A DNA stretch of 64,000 bases from Triops longicaudatus (Eukaryota > Arthropoda > Branchiopoda > Notostraca > Triopsidae), in NCBI GenBank assembly GCA_022885665.1, contig JAGQDJ010000025.1, positions 496,001 through 560,000 of the forward strand. The letters run 5' to 3'. The notes under the pieces are model-generated. The model was not told the origin of the DNA. It did not search any database and saw only the letters and a program-made list of their open reading frames with translations. The position numbers and the translations under genes are program-made. Below are positions 12,855 to 24,136 of the stretch, one piece after another (the first letter of the stretch is position 1; each line of letters opens with the position of its first letter).

Positions 12855-15800
12855 TTACAAGGGTTTTTTCTTCCTTCTTCCTTTGCGGGATTTTCTATCG
12901 TCATCACTTTCATCTTCGGTCTTTGGAGACGTTCTCTGAAAAGATTAGAACGTAATGTATTTGTGCACTTATTGTTATCATATGCTATTTACCGAGCTAC
13001 CGGCACTATTTGATTGGCTTTCCCATTCTTTCTTCAATTCTTGAAGCAATCGAGGGGTAAGTAAACCTTGGGCTAACAAACGCTCTGCTAATCTTCCTGG
13101 AGGGGCAGCGGGCGGTGCCGCTACGGACTTCGATTCTCTCGATTCTAATTTAAGTGACGATCAAAATAAATTTCATAAAACTAACTTCACATCGTAGATT
13201 ACCTCTGAAAAGCTTATCCGGCTTCTTGCTCGTCAACAGTAAATCATCATCTTCCTCAGCTGCAAAACTTGTGTTGCTGCTGATCTTGGTTTCCGAGTTA
13301 ACAAGCAATCGCGTTAAAGCAGCTACTCCGTTCTGAATAATAGCGTCCAACTCCGCTTGCATGTCTCGTACCAAGGTTGTGTCGGGGAATAAGTCCGTAA
13401 AGCGATAACTGTAAAATAATAATCAATTAAAGCACTCGGTGAATAAAAAAATCCAAATGCCGAGTACCTCAGCCACAAGTACAGATCAAGAACGTCAAAT
13501 ACTGCTTCGAGGTGAACCAAATCCATTAAAGTGTTAGGATTCGAAACTGGCCATCCTATTTGCTTGCACAGCCAATCGAAAGTTAACGCTTCATTCTTAC
13601 TGTACTGGCGAGCGAACTAAAAGAAACTGAATGAGCTTCGGTATTTACAAGTAGAAACGAACTTTGAGAAACATGGTGCACACAAACGGCACTTTTCTGT
13701 TTATCGGGGCACAACAGAAAACATAACGAGCTCGGAGAGGTAGTGGAATATGTTGAATCGTATCCGCAAGGAACTTGAAATCGTCAATGTTGCACATGAA
13801 ATACAATGAGTCATCTACTGTCGACAGGCTGATGAAAATATCCTAAGTAAATTTAATAAAATCATTATGAAAGTCGAGAATTAGAAAATATACTGTCGTT
13901 TTAATAACATACTATAAGATTTGACAAGGTTGCATTTGGCAAATGGTATGCGTACAACTCAATTTGGTCTGCAGTCGGGTGCAACCCGGCTTGCTTGATT
14001 GGATCAGGAGTCTGCGCTAATAACTTTTTTAATGTTGGAAGATCCTCTGATTTATACGTTGTAACAAAACCCTATAAAAATCGAGATTAATTTATAGCTT
14101 GTCACAGTTTTATAGTTATGCTCACCTCCGAAAATTTGGTGCCGTATCGCCCTGCTCTACCAGCAATTTGCAAAGCTTGCGAAGTGGATATTACATCCAT
14201 TTCCTTTTCTCCTTTTTCATTCACGGTGGGTTTAATTACTGAGAAGAAAATAACCCTTCCAATATTCCTAGAAGATTTTTGTGTATAAGTTTGAGAAGTG
14301 ATATAAGTAAATTTACAGATTGAGACCCATTCCGATGGCATCAGTTGCCACAAGGACTTTGCACGGATGGTCAGGATCGTTGAATTTTTTGGCTTGCGCT
14401 AATTTGGTTCCGGGAGGTAAACTTCCGTAAATTACTGCGCATTCAAATCCCAGTGCTTCAACGTGACGAGAAGCCCAGAAAATGTCTTGTTTGTTAAAGC
14501 AGACTACACAGTCTCCAGGACGAATTTTGTCCAGTGATTGAAGAGCTTCGTCTTCAATTGTCAGTTGCGTTAGGCGTTTGTATTTGCGAACCTGGAATAA
14601 GAAAAATACGGGAAAATATTTATTAATTTTTCTCCCAAAACTGTTATCCTACTTCAACGTCTTCGCCAGTCGTCACCATCAAATCTTTGACTAGGTCAAT
14701 CGCAGCGCCTTCACCGCACACATGAATTTCTTCAGCTGCCAAGCCGAGCAATGCTCTTGTCCAGGCCCAACCTCGCGCAGGATCTTTGATCATCTGGATT
14801 TCATCAATAACCGCAACTTCGTCTGCAAAATTATTGGCATTTACTAAGAATGCTAAACTGAAGATAAAATTATGGTCCTACAGGGTGTGTTGACGGAGGC
14901 CATTTCAACAGTGCATGCGACATGTTGTGCAGGAACCCCGTTGCCAAGCGCATAAGCCCGCTCTTCTCCTGTAACCAGATCACACGGTGTTCCCTACAAG
15001 TTAATGTAAGTGATGTTTATGGGTGAACTAAAATTACTCTGTTGTTGCTTTTGTGATACACTTCGGAAGCTAGCAGTTTCAATGGTCCGCAATACACTCC
15101 CGACTTCGACATAAGGAATTTTTCTAAAGCGTGGTACGTTTTCCCGCTGTTGGTAGGTCCGGCATGGAAAATAATTTTTCTCGTCAAAGCTCGGGCTTCA
15201 GGATACCTACAAATAAGCATGATAAAAATTCGCTCAAGGGATGTGAAAACAAATGCATACCACTGAGCGGGGTTGGTCAAGTCGGATATTTTTCTCAGAT
15301 CATCCAGGCAATCCAAGTGAGGAAAAACTTGTTTGGCGTGTTGTAAAAAGAACGGCAGTAAATTATCAACATGGCTCGCTCCTGCTATAACGTCGCTCAA
15401 AGTGACATGAATGTCTACTGGTAGCGACGTGGATTCCAAGCAGTACCGCCGGAAGCTTAAAAATGCTTGATGGAACAGATAACCTGCAATGTAGAAATGT
15501 TAATACATATTTTATATAGCAGTTGTAAACAGATTAACTATCGAGTCCAATGTCGTATGCTGCACTCTTGATTTGTTCGCGTTGGGAAAATTTGCTAAGC
15601 ACTCTATTAATGTCTTCTTTTCTTAGTTTCCCGGCTATTTCGGCACCGACACTGATGTCGTCGGGATTTGGCCTAATAGGCACGGGAACTATCAATGACG
15701 AAAGAGGGTCTTCTCTTCGTTTAAACAAGCAGGCCCGGATACTGAATCTTCTGAGGAATAATTGACGGTTATATCCGTCGTGGTTTAATATTTTTCTGAA

Positions 15801-15935
15801 GCATAGACTTGTAGAAACGTGTCTAGACGTCGTGTTCAGCGGCGAACTGAAGTTTATACATCTTCCGAAGTGATTGCTAGTTCTGTGAGGTGTGCCAGGT
15901 ACTTTTGCCAGACAGCGGCAAATTATGTTATTCAT
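12855..15935 (-). CDS. SUPV3L1: SUPV3L1/Suv3 mitochondrial RNA helicase
   Basis: ATP-dependent helicase that partners with PNPase in mitochondrial RNA decay. Thirteen exons: 15539-15935, 15261-15483, 15038-15206, 14882-14993, 14653-14822, 14317-14591, 14126-14267, 13913-14071, 13663-13842, 13468-13616, 13203-13408, 12993-13144 and 12855-12935. They sum exactly to 804 residues (human 786). The first exon is rich in Arg and Ser with few acids, as expected of a mitochondrial presequence. Walker A is HAGPTNSGKT, motif II is VIDEIQMI, motif V lies in VATDAIGMGLN, and motif VI is QIAGRAGRYGT. The Suv3 C-terminal fold follows (FMCNIDDFKF, RQYSKNEALTFDWL, LEAVFDVLDLYLWL), then an acidic-basic tail ending in a Lys/Arg run. 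All helicase residues look intact. Confidence 0.95.
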
Positions 15936-16801
15936 TTTTCTCAGTGAGGAGATTTAACACTTTAAATGTTGTCAGAACATTTACGAACATTAAACCTGGT
16001 GTAAACACACACTAAACCACGTGCGACGGGCGGTATTTCAAAAGGCATGGATTCGGAAAGGGAAAGAACGTTTCGTAGCATATCCATTTCGGTTCATCCG
16101 CAACTTGGCCACATCCTTTTGATACAATAGGGATATGTAGAAATTAAATATATGTGTAGAGTTAAGTTAGAGAAACTCTGTTTATCAGAAAGAATTGATT
16201 TTTTACTTTCGTTAAATACAATTCAGTGTTTAGAATTTAAATATGCAAGAGTTTGAGTTAAGTTAAAGGGTTCTGTTTGGCAGAGATATTGTATTTCTTA
16301 CTTTCCTTATACACAATACAGTATGTAGAATTTAAATATACAAGAATTTGAGTTAAGTTAGAGAAAATCTGTTTAACAGAAATATTTAATTTCTTATTTT
16401 CTTTTCATTACCAATTTTCTCGAACACCTGGAACACAAAACTTGGAACATTGAATTTTCTCGATTTTTCACAGGAAACAGTGAGTAACCGACTCGGCAGA
16501 CAGAATATATTCATTTTTGTTAAGACAAAGGCACACGCAAACAGAAAGGAACACGCACAAAAACATGATCGATTCACTCAATGAAGAAGACATACAACGA
16601 AGAGGAACATCGTAGAAGTATTCAATAACCTCATTACTCCCACATGGTGGTTTTTCATTCCACTCCACGAAGAAAGTACGGTATAAAAATTTCACCACAT
16701 AAGAATACACACAAGAAAAAAATAAAATAAAAAAATATACGCTTGAATTTAAAAACTATTTCAAGCTGAGCTATTCTTTTATCAAGTGACGTGTGACTTT
16801 T
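15936..16801. other. SUPV3L1 upstream region and CAMKMT 3' flank
   Basis: No gene seen. About 290 bases are occupied by three 95-bp tandem repeat copies (listed separately). Nearer 16690-16740 the sequence is an A-rich low-complexity run. Confidence 0.5.
16124..16408. repeat. 95-bp tandem repeat, three copies
   Basis: ACAATAGGGATATGTAGAA at 16124, ACAATTCAGTGTTTAGAA at 16219 and ACAATACAGTATGTAGAA at 16314 begin copies spaced exactly 95 bp apart. Each contains TTTAAATAT-like, GAGTTAAGTTA and TCTGTTT.xCAGA blocks in the same order. Copies are diverged by perhaps 20-25 percent, so the duplication is not recent. There is no coding potential. Confidence 0.8.
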
Positions 16802-18537
16802 CTAATAATAACAGTATGGGATAATGGAGATCAGAACTGAAGTTTCGTTTTTCTTCCACGTACTAGAGGGAATAAATTTAGATGGCACGGAATTGTGTAG
16901 AAAATTAGATACCTTCCGGTGTAACTCAGAAACCCTCGGATGATAGTTCTCTACGACAGTGACTCGAAATTTCTTTGACGCAAGGTACACGAAATCTTGA
17001 AGGGTATTATTTCTACGTGGTGCCATTACTAAAGCAATACCCTAGAATATATATTTGATAAAAAGTTTGCTGCTTTTTCAATTGTACCTTTTGGGATATT
17101 AGTTTATACATCGTTTCAACTAACTGCTGCCGTCCTTCATCAAAGAAAAGACTAAAAAATCATACGAAAATGTTTAAACGAGTTATGTTTAAGAGCGACG
17201 AAAGCTTTTAAAAGATAGAGCAAGGAGAAATGTAATAGAGACAATGGTAAATTACCAGTCCGCACTCAGAACGACATCATACGTCTCTTCAGACCCTGAA
17301 TAAAAATCCATCCAATCCAACACCCTAGTAAATGCAGTTAATACTATGTAGATAATATAATGTTAATATAGATAGAAATAATTAAGTAAACGTAATACTT
17401 TGCTTCAATATTCTCTGTGCGGAAAATGTTGCTTTTCACCAGCGTTTGAACATTTTCAACAGCTGTAGGATTTCCGTCCGTCATGCAGACAGAACGACAT
17501 TCGCAGCACTGGGCAACCTGTTGGAGGTAATAATCGGCTTGAACAATACTATATATAAACCCTTATGATCCGGGTAAGAACTCTTAAGATACAGCTCATT
17601 TCTCCGAAACGGGCTGAAATTCTATCCACTGTTTTAGAGCTCAAACTGACTTTGTCACATCGGTTAAAATAATTTACTGAATTGAACTGACGGGGAAAAG
17701 TCTGTCGCAAAAAAAAATTTAATTAATAGAGCGTTTGAGGGACTCGAAATAAGAGGAGTGTTCAACTGACATAAAAACAGAAAAGAATTAGCTTGTCTTC
17801 AATAAATGTTTCGATAAAGATCTTTTCAAATTTAAGCATTTCTAAATTTTAAGAAATTAAAGTTTTTTGAAAAATCGTTTAATATTCTATTTGAATCGTA
17901 TTTTCTCATTCTTTGATTTTACCCAAGTCTACTATGACAACTATGTATGATGTCGTTTTACCGCCATTGCTGCTAAGCAAGTCATTCCTCCGCCTAGTTC
18001 TAGAACTCTTTTCCCTGTGAATAGTTCTTGGTTTTCAAGGCAATAGAAGGCTAGAATTTCTTCGGAGGGCCACACACCTACGCAATAAATTATTTTACAA
18101 ATTTCCTCTCAATTCGCGCAAGTTGATTACGTATGTTTCCCGTATTGTTATAACCAATGAGACGAGAGGGCGACAACGTAGGATTCACTTGCCTGTGTAA
18201 AGTAATCTAATTAGTACAAGACGCATTGAGTGCACATCGTACTTAACAAGAAGAGAGAATTCCCGTTGAGAAGGACATGTGTATAAGGTCCAGTTATCTT
18301 CTCCTTCTCGTATATGAGGATTTGAACGGGATATCTGACATTCGAGAACCCCAAATAAACCACTGAACTGTGTAGAATGGCAATCTTCGTCTGAAATCTC
18401 TTTATCGCTTATTTCATGGTTAGTAATAGCCTGAAATGAAAAGAAAATATTAACGCGATTTACCGTTAACAGTAAAATAGAACTTGCACCTTGGATAACA
18501 ACTTCCACCGCTTTTTTGCGACGGAAGAACGCGACAT
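16802..18537 (-). CDS. CAMKMT: Calmodulin-lysine N-methyltransferase
   Basis: Class I AdoMet methyltransferase that trimethylates a lysine of calmodulin. Seven exons: 18490-18537, 18193-18430, 17962-18077, 17399-17517, 17256-17324, 17088-17151 and 16802-17041, giving exactly 297 residues (human 323). The start is set by MSRSSVAKKRWKLLSK, since RWKLL is conserved near the N-terminus of animal CAMKMT. Family signatures follow: VWPSEEILAFYCL, the AdoMet motif I VLELGGGMTCLAAM, MTDGN, DVVLSADCLFFDEGR, and MAPRRNNTLQDF. The intron between the second and third exons uses a GC donor (ACACAG|GCAAGT) at 18192-18191. This frame is the only one that links the TG dipeptide to VWPSEE. The gene is divergent from GAR1, with about 520 bp between start codons. 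Confidence 0.92.
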
Positions 18538-19058
18538 GATTTAAACGAGTGCTCTGTCCACTAATTCCATTTACGTGGAAAACTTGCTTTCTTTTACTGG
18601 CTCCACAGTTTCTGAACGACGGCAAGTACAAGAAACAACGATTGTTAACGACTGAAATTTACATTCCTAACAAAGACAAATAGACAGAAAATATACCTTG
18701 GATACGAGAAACATCCAAGTATTGTAAAAAAAAATCTACTGACAGATAACCAAAAAGGTTAGTTCTAGAAGCAAATTCTTACTGTCAGTAATCTTTGGTG
18801 GTATACTACACCGGTTTTGGTATGCTGTTTCCCGATTCTTATCATGTTATGCGCCCATTCTAGGGTGCGTATACCAAGGCTTCAATGTTATGCGAGATTC
18901 GTCTGTGATTGCCAGAACTTGCACTCGATGGCGTTGCCAGCTACAAAAAAGCCAAACTGCAGACGACGAGGCGTGGCTTTAATTTCTCGTGCCGCGTGTT
19001 TTTCGCAGTATTTGGAAGCGTGAAAGTTGGACATTAGTAATCACCGAAAAAGGTAGCC
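18538..19058. promoter_or_regulatory. Shared divergent promoter region, CAMKMT and GAR1
   Basis: 521 bp between two divergently transcribed start codons, so both promoters and 5' leaders must lie here. A 68-codon open frame on the plus strand (18817-19023) has no family resemblance and is probably GAR1 leader sequence. No TATA box is clear. Confidence 0.5.
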
Positions 19059-19862
19059 ATGTCTTTTAGGGGACGAGGTGGCGGTGGATTTGGTGGACGA
19101 GGCGGCGGTGGATTTGGTGGACGAGGCGGTGGCAGAGGTAATACAATATACAGTTTAATATACAACGTTTGCCATGTGGAGCTACACGCATGCTTTACTA
19201 ATATTGTTTGCATTTAGGTGGTGGCCGTGGTGGTTTCGGAGGCGGCAACAGAGGCTACCAAGATCAGGGACCTCCAGAACACGTAAATTTGAGAGTTATT
19301 GCCTAAAAGCCACGGATTCAGCATTGTTTACTTATTCTAGGTTAAAGAATTGGGTTATTTCGTACATCCCTGCCAGGACGAGCTTGTTGTCAAATGCACC
19401 ATTGAAGATGTTCCGTATTTCAACGCACCAATCTATCTGGAAAACAAGCAACAAATCGGGAAAGTTGACGAAATCTTCGGCAGCCTTAAGGATTACCACG
19501 TATCCGTGAAACTCGGAGAAGATGTCAAAGCGAAATCTTTCGCTCCTGAACAAAAACTTTACATCGATCCTGCGAAGTTACTTCCGTTGCAGCGATTTTT
19601 GCCCGCAGCTCCAGGCGCTGGTCGTGTACAAAAGCGAGGTGGTGGCCGAGGAGGCGGCGGAAGGGGTGGTCCTAGAGGTGGTGGCGGCTTCGGACGAGGA
19701 GGAGGAGGCCGTGGTGGTTTCGGAGGCCGCGGAGGTGGTGGCGGTGGATTTGGCCGAGGTGGCGGCGGCGGCGGATTCGGCCGAGGAGGTGGTGGGGGAG
19801 GATTTGGCCGAGGAGGTGGCGGCGGAGGTTTCGGTAGAGGGCGGGGAGGTTTCGGAAGATAA
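19059..19862 (+). CDS. GAR1: GAR1, H/ACA ribonucleoprotein subunit 1
   Basis: Core protein of H/ACA snoRNPs and telomerase, which binds dyskerin and aids substrate turnover in pseudouridylation. Three exons, 19059-19137, 19218-19282 and 19341-19862, give 221 residues (human 217). An N-terminal Gly/Arg-rich (GAR) tail (SFRGRGGGGFGGRGG) precedes the Gar1 fold: ELGYFVHPCQDELV, YFNAPIYLENKQQIGKVDEI, and SFAPEQKLYIDPAKLLP. A long C-terminal GAR tail of FGRGGGG-type units runs to the stop. The repeated GGN codons make both other-frame and antisense reading frames look open. The stop lies 107 bases from the LARP7 stop on the other strand. Confidence 0.95.
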
Positions 19863-19954
19863 TTCCTTTTTGAAAACGATCGTTTTTACTCTCCAGAAAA
19901 ATACAAATACAGACATTACACGAATTGGTTTATTCAGTTAATCTTAAAGTAAAT

Positions 19955-19960
19955 TTTATT
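19955..19960 (-). terminator. LARP7 poly(A) signal
   Basis: TTTATT on the plus strand gives AATAAA on the minus strand, only about 10 bases beyond the LARP7 stop. Cleavage downstream would fall in the 3' region of the convergent GAR1 gene. Confidence 0.55.
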
Positions 19961-19969
19961 AAGTTCAGT

Positions 19970-22179
19970 TTATTCGTCGTCATCAAAGAAAGTGTGAACC
20001 CTTTGTTCCTTTTCCAACTTCGCTGTTTTCCGTTTCAGTTTTTCCAACCCTCGCTCCTTACTTCGCACGGTCTTGCTTTTCTTCTGAGTACGGTCTGCTG
20101 ATATTTTGGACCAATAATTCGTTTCTTCATCACCTTTTTAAGAATAAAAAGATTTTTTTTGCAAAAATTTAATAATAAAACAAATAGAATTACAACAATT
20201 TAAACTTCCCAACTTTTTACGAACAACTGAAAGAATGCTAATTATTAAGATACTGTCTATCTCATTCACCTGTTAAGATTGTAGAATTGGGCCAAACACC
20301 GTCGGACTGCAGCTTTTGAGCCGCTTCTTGGCTTTCACAACGCACGAAACACTTCGTGCTACATTCCTTAGCGTCCACATAGGCGACACCTTTGTGCATT
20401 TTAACTTGCGCCTGGAAAATAGTGATACAAATAACCAAAAGACTAAAAGGGTAAGTTACCGAGAATTTCCCAACAGAATAGAGATTTTACCTTAAATCTT
20501 TTGACATCTGAGACAGGTTCAGCGAGTTCAAGTTTGACAATTAATCCCTGGCTAAATTCCTTATGGTCAGCTTTATTTTCAGTCGGCTGTTCTTCCATGG
20601 GAGCCTTAGGTTCCTTGACTTTCTTTTCGAATTGTGGACCCACCTTGGATTTATAGTTCTTCCAGTTTTCCTTCGCTTGTCGCATGTTTTTCCTTTGCAT
20701 GTCCAAGTACGCGTTGCGCATACGCTTCCAATCTATCCTGTTGAATTAAAAAGAGTTATTACATACAAAGACTTTACCATATTTTCAACATACTTGGAAA
20801 GAATTCTTATGGTTAACGATTGTGCCTCTTCTGTTTCCTTAGGCTTTTTGATACGGTTCCTTTTCTTCTTTTTCTTTTGCTTGGTTTCCGGTGATTCTGT
20901 GTCTACTTTCACCTTCTTTTCTAACGGAGCATTTTCGTCTAAATAAATTCATAAATATTTCATATTTTCACAATGTTCCAAAGAATTCACGTCATTTACC
21001 TGATTCTGATTCAGACGGGTGTTCACGTTTTACACCCTCTCGAGGACGTTCTTCATTTTCGAGGTCAGCATGTTCTTCCTTTTCACCGTCTTCTTCCTTT
21101 GCAGATTTGTCTTTTACTGATGAAGTCATCTGTTCCTCCGTGTTCTTGATTTCGCCATCACCTGTCTCGAAAGTTTTTACACTGCACAGCTCAGCTGGGT
21201 TGAAATCGGGTGAAATATAATTTCCCGAAGCCTTGTACGCCTAGCATTAAAATAATTTAACCACTATTAAATTATTAAGTACTACAAATGTCTTTAATTA
21301 TCAAGTATTACAAACTTTTCTACCTGAACAGCCTTCGATGCAGCATCCGGGGTATCGAACTCTATAAAAGCAAAGCCTTTAATTTGTCTGCTTATCCGAT
21401 ATTTAGGTAGCGATACGTAAACCACTTTTCCAAAATCGGAAAACAGAGATTGAACTCCTTCGTGAGTAGCAGTTTTCGATAGCCCTTCCTGGTGAGAAAA
21501 AAGGCAATTAACTCCAGATTAACAATAAATAAAAAATCACCCTCGAGGAAGAAATTAATTACTCGTTAATGAGGCTAACAAAATTAACTGAAAGCTAATA
21601 GAATAGTTCGTTTCTCATAGAAAATTCAAATATTATGAGTACAAAGAATAACGTTTGAAAACATTCTTTGATTTGCGTTACAGTGCTGTATTTTAGCTCT
21701 GCCTGTGGTCCTACTACGATAAATTTAAGGAATGTCTTTAGAATAATGTCCTTTTTAAAGAAAGAAAAAAAACGCACCACATATATGGTACATTCGTCCG
21801 CGTTTTCTTTGACTTGAACCGGGTTAGTCCTGCAGACTTTGGACTCATCCTCCGAAAGCTTCAAGAGTGTGGAGCTGCAGATGGCCTTTTGCAGATCCTT
21901 GACGTCCGTAGAAAGCTGCTTGATTTTGTTGAACTGTAGAAGAACTTCCAGGTTGACATCTAAATTGGTATAAATAAGAACTTTAATTTAGGTAAAAACT
22001 GAGTAACTAATTTTACAGGGATCCTGCTGAATAAGTTGGCTCAAGAATCGATCCTTGCTAAGGTTGACATCTCCAAAATAAAATTCAAGCTGTTGCTGGA
22101 GTGCTTTAATAAGTCCTTTCTTCCTGTGTCGTGCTTTCTTCTGCTTTGCACTAGCTTTTTTTACAGTTTCTCCGTCCAT
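19970..22179 (-). CDS. LARP7: La-related protein 7 (7SK snRNP)
   Basis: LARP7 binds the 3' end of 7SK RNA and holds P-TEFb in an inactive snRNP; in other lineages relatives act in telomerase and U6 maturation. Eight exons, 22017-22179, 21778-21959, 21324-21488, 21000-21240, 20794-20938, 20491-20737, 20270-20411 and 19970-20133, give 482 residues (human 582). The La motif is clear (LIKALQQQLEFYFGDVNLSK, DRFLSQLIQQ). It is followed by RRM1 with RNP-like segments VVYVSLPKYR and IKGFAFIEFDTP. An acidic/basic Lys-Glu linker follows, and then a C-terminal second RRM (GLIVKLELAEP, VAYVDAKECSTKCFVRCES) before a DDDE end. The start chosen is the first in-frame ATG, MDGETVKK; upstream in-frame codons contain no ATG. 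Confidence 0.92.
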
Positions 22180-22769
22180 TTGCTTCACCGTAAAGTTTAA
22201 CTCGTATGTTTGTGTACCTTTTTCGCTCAGTGTTATTGCGGGAAACAATTTGTCAATGACTGCGTTTTGTAGCGCGCCAAAAATGTGATCATAGAAATCC
22301 TGAGTTTCTCAACGGCAACTTGCGAATTCCGAGCATCCACTTCCGACCCGGTCTTTGACGTCATTTTCCCGACAGAACGTCCTCCTTCCTTCCCGTCTCC
22401 AAGTGATCAGTGGTCGTCCATTTCGCACCTAAAATTTGTAAGTATCCTCTCACCTGTACCGTTTTGTTCGAAGTTATTCAGTTTATAACTGTAATGAGCA
22501 ATTGATTCAGGCAATAGGCACTAAATTACCGCGCGTTATTAAAGTGAAATGTTTAACTGTCGCTGGCGTCACATAATGCGCCACGAGCTGAAGATCACTA
22601 AGTCACTGTTCTTCTCATAACCTGAATGCAAACCTGTATCTGAGACATTTTGACGTATTTAATTTAGTTACAAAACTGAGTCAGTTACCTGTGTCAGAAT
22701 CAGTAGTGCCGTTAAGTGAACATTGCGTTATAAAAGCCGAAATTAAAGTTTATTAAATCTCTGCAGACA
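22180..22769. promoter_or_regulatory. Divergent LARP7/VDAC promoter region with VDAC leader intron
   Basis: Both genes start in opposite directions from this 590-bp interval. A strong donor (AAATTT|GTAAGTATC) ends at 22437 and an acceptor (TCTCTGCAG) lies just before the VDAC ATG. A non-coding VDAC first exon ending at 22437, with an intron at 22438-22766, is therefore likely. A TATAAAAG at 22729-22736 would fall inside that intron and may be fortuitous or an alternative promoter. Confidence 0.55.
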
Positions 22770-23796
22770 ATGGCTCCTCCTGTCTATGCTGATTTGGGCA
22801 AGCAATCCCGCGATGTGTTCGGAAAGGGCTACAACTTTGGTGTCGTGAAATTGGACTGCAAGACCAAGACCTCGACCGGCGTTGAATTCACCACCGGAGG
22901 AACCTCTCACTTGGAAACTGGCAAGGTTTTGGGCTCCCTTGAAACCAAATACCGCATTAAAGAGTATGGCGTAACCCTCACTGAACGCTGGAACACCAAC
23001 AACACTTTGGGCACTGAATTGTCCATCCAAGATAAGCCTATCCAGGGCATGAAACTTACCTTCGACACCACCTTCGCTCCCCAAAGCGGGTATATTTGAC
23101 AAAACATTAAATTTTCTTGCGTGGTCTCATGATTTTGTATAATAATAGTAAGAAGACCGGTGTCTTGAAGTCCGAATTCAAGAATGACACCGTCTCCGTC
23201 AACGCTGACGTCGATTTGGACATGGGTGGACCCATCATCCGTGGTGCTGCTGTCGTTGGACACAACGGTAGAGATAATTGTAGCAAGGAGCAGTAAAGGA
23301 AATTAACTGAAATTATTAATTAGGCTGGTTGGCCGGTTATCAAATGACCTTCGACTCTGCCAAGTCCAAGCTCACCCGCAGCAACTTCGCTGTTGGTTAT
23401 ACGACTGGTGATTTTGTCCTCCACACCAACGTGTAAGCCATATTGTTTATTTTTTTTTCTCTACGTGCTATTGAATTGTCGTGACCTCATTTCAGTAACG
23501 ACGGCCAAGTCTTCGGTGGTTCCTTGTATCAGCGAGTCAACCCTCAGTTGGAGACTGGTGTCAACTTGGAATGGTCCGCCAGCTCTAACGCCACTCTTTT
23601 CGGCTTGGGCTGCAAGTACCAATTGGACAGCACCAGCTCCGTTCGCGCCAAGGTTGACAACTCTTCCCTCGTTGGTTTGGGTTACCAACAGAAATTGCGC
23701 GATGGTGTTACCTTGACCCTCTCAACCTTGATTGACGGCAAGAACTTTAACCAAGGTGGACACAAACTTGGTTTGGGTTTGGAATTGGAAGCTTAG
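22770..23796 (+). CDS. VDAC: Voltage-dependent anion channel (porin)
   Basis: Beta-barrel pore of the mitochondrial outer membrane for metabolites such as ATP and ADP. Four exons, 22770-23089, 23149-23267, 23324-23432 and 23496-23796, give 282 residues, essentially the standard VDAC length (283 in human VDAC1). The N-terminus MAPPVYADLGKQSRDVFGKG is the conserved amphipathic helix. GVEFTTGG, KYRIKEYGVTLTERWNT, GAAVVGHNGWLAGYQM, and the C-terminal GGHKLGLGLELEA are eukaryotic porin signatures. Codon use is noticeably more biased (GGC, AAG, TTG) than in neighbouring genes, as expected for a highly expressed gene. A poly(A) signal lies at 24003-24008. The gene is convergent with GBF1. Confidence 0.97.
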
Positions 23797-24002
23797 GCTA
23801 CACTACCTAACATCCTTCGAACTTAGTGCAAAGCTTAGTAACGAGGAAATACAACCAATTAGAACCCTCAACTGAATTGTCACCTTTTCAGTTCTACCGC
23901 CATTCTCGTTACCCCTTGCGTGAAAAACGTCGTTTTTTTGTTACCATAAATCTCACATGAAACAACCCAGCCTGGTCAGACAGCCATTGTAGCTCTTAGT
24001 AC

Positions 24003-24008
24003 AATAAA
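24003..24008 (+). terminator. VDAC poly(A) signal
   Basis: AATAAA 207 bases past the VDAC stop, before the GBF1 3' end on the opposite strand. Confidence 0.6.
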
Positions 24009-24136
24009 AATCGCAGCTTAATTTCCCACCACAGGTATTCTATTTAAAAGTCTTTTCCATAAACTCGAAACGCGTGCGGAATATTAACAAAACATAAATT
24101 ATCGGTCTGATGCTTTGCCCACTTGGACCCAAGCGT

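Noticed and set aside
18538..18631. N-terminal extension of CAMKMT in the MYLPSF frame
   Set aside because: It begins with TTG, runs into the intron, and its phase conflicts with the second exon; the MSRSSVAKKRWKLL frame matches the family and the phase.
19522..19941. Long alternative-frame and antisense frames over the GAR1 tail
   Set aside because: They are by-products of repeated GGN codons in the Gly/Arg-rich tail; composition is extreme and they ignore the GAR1 splice structure.
22743..23263. Antisense open frames opposite VDAC
   Set aside because: Biased codon use in a highly expressed gene keeps the opposite strand open; they span VDAC introns without splice logic.
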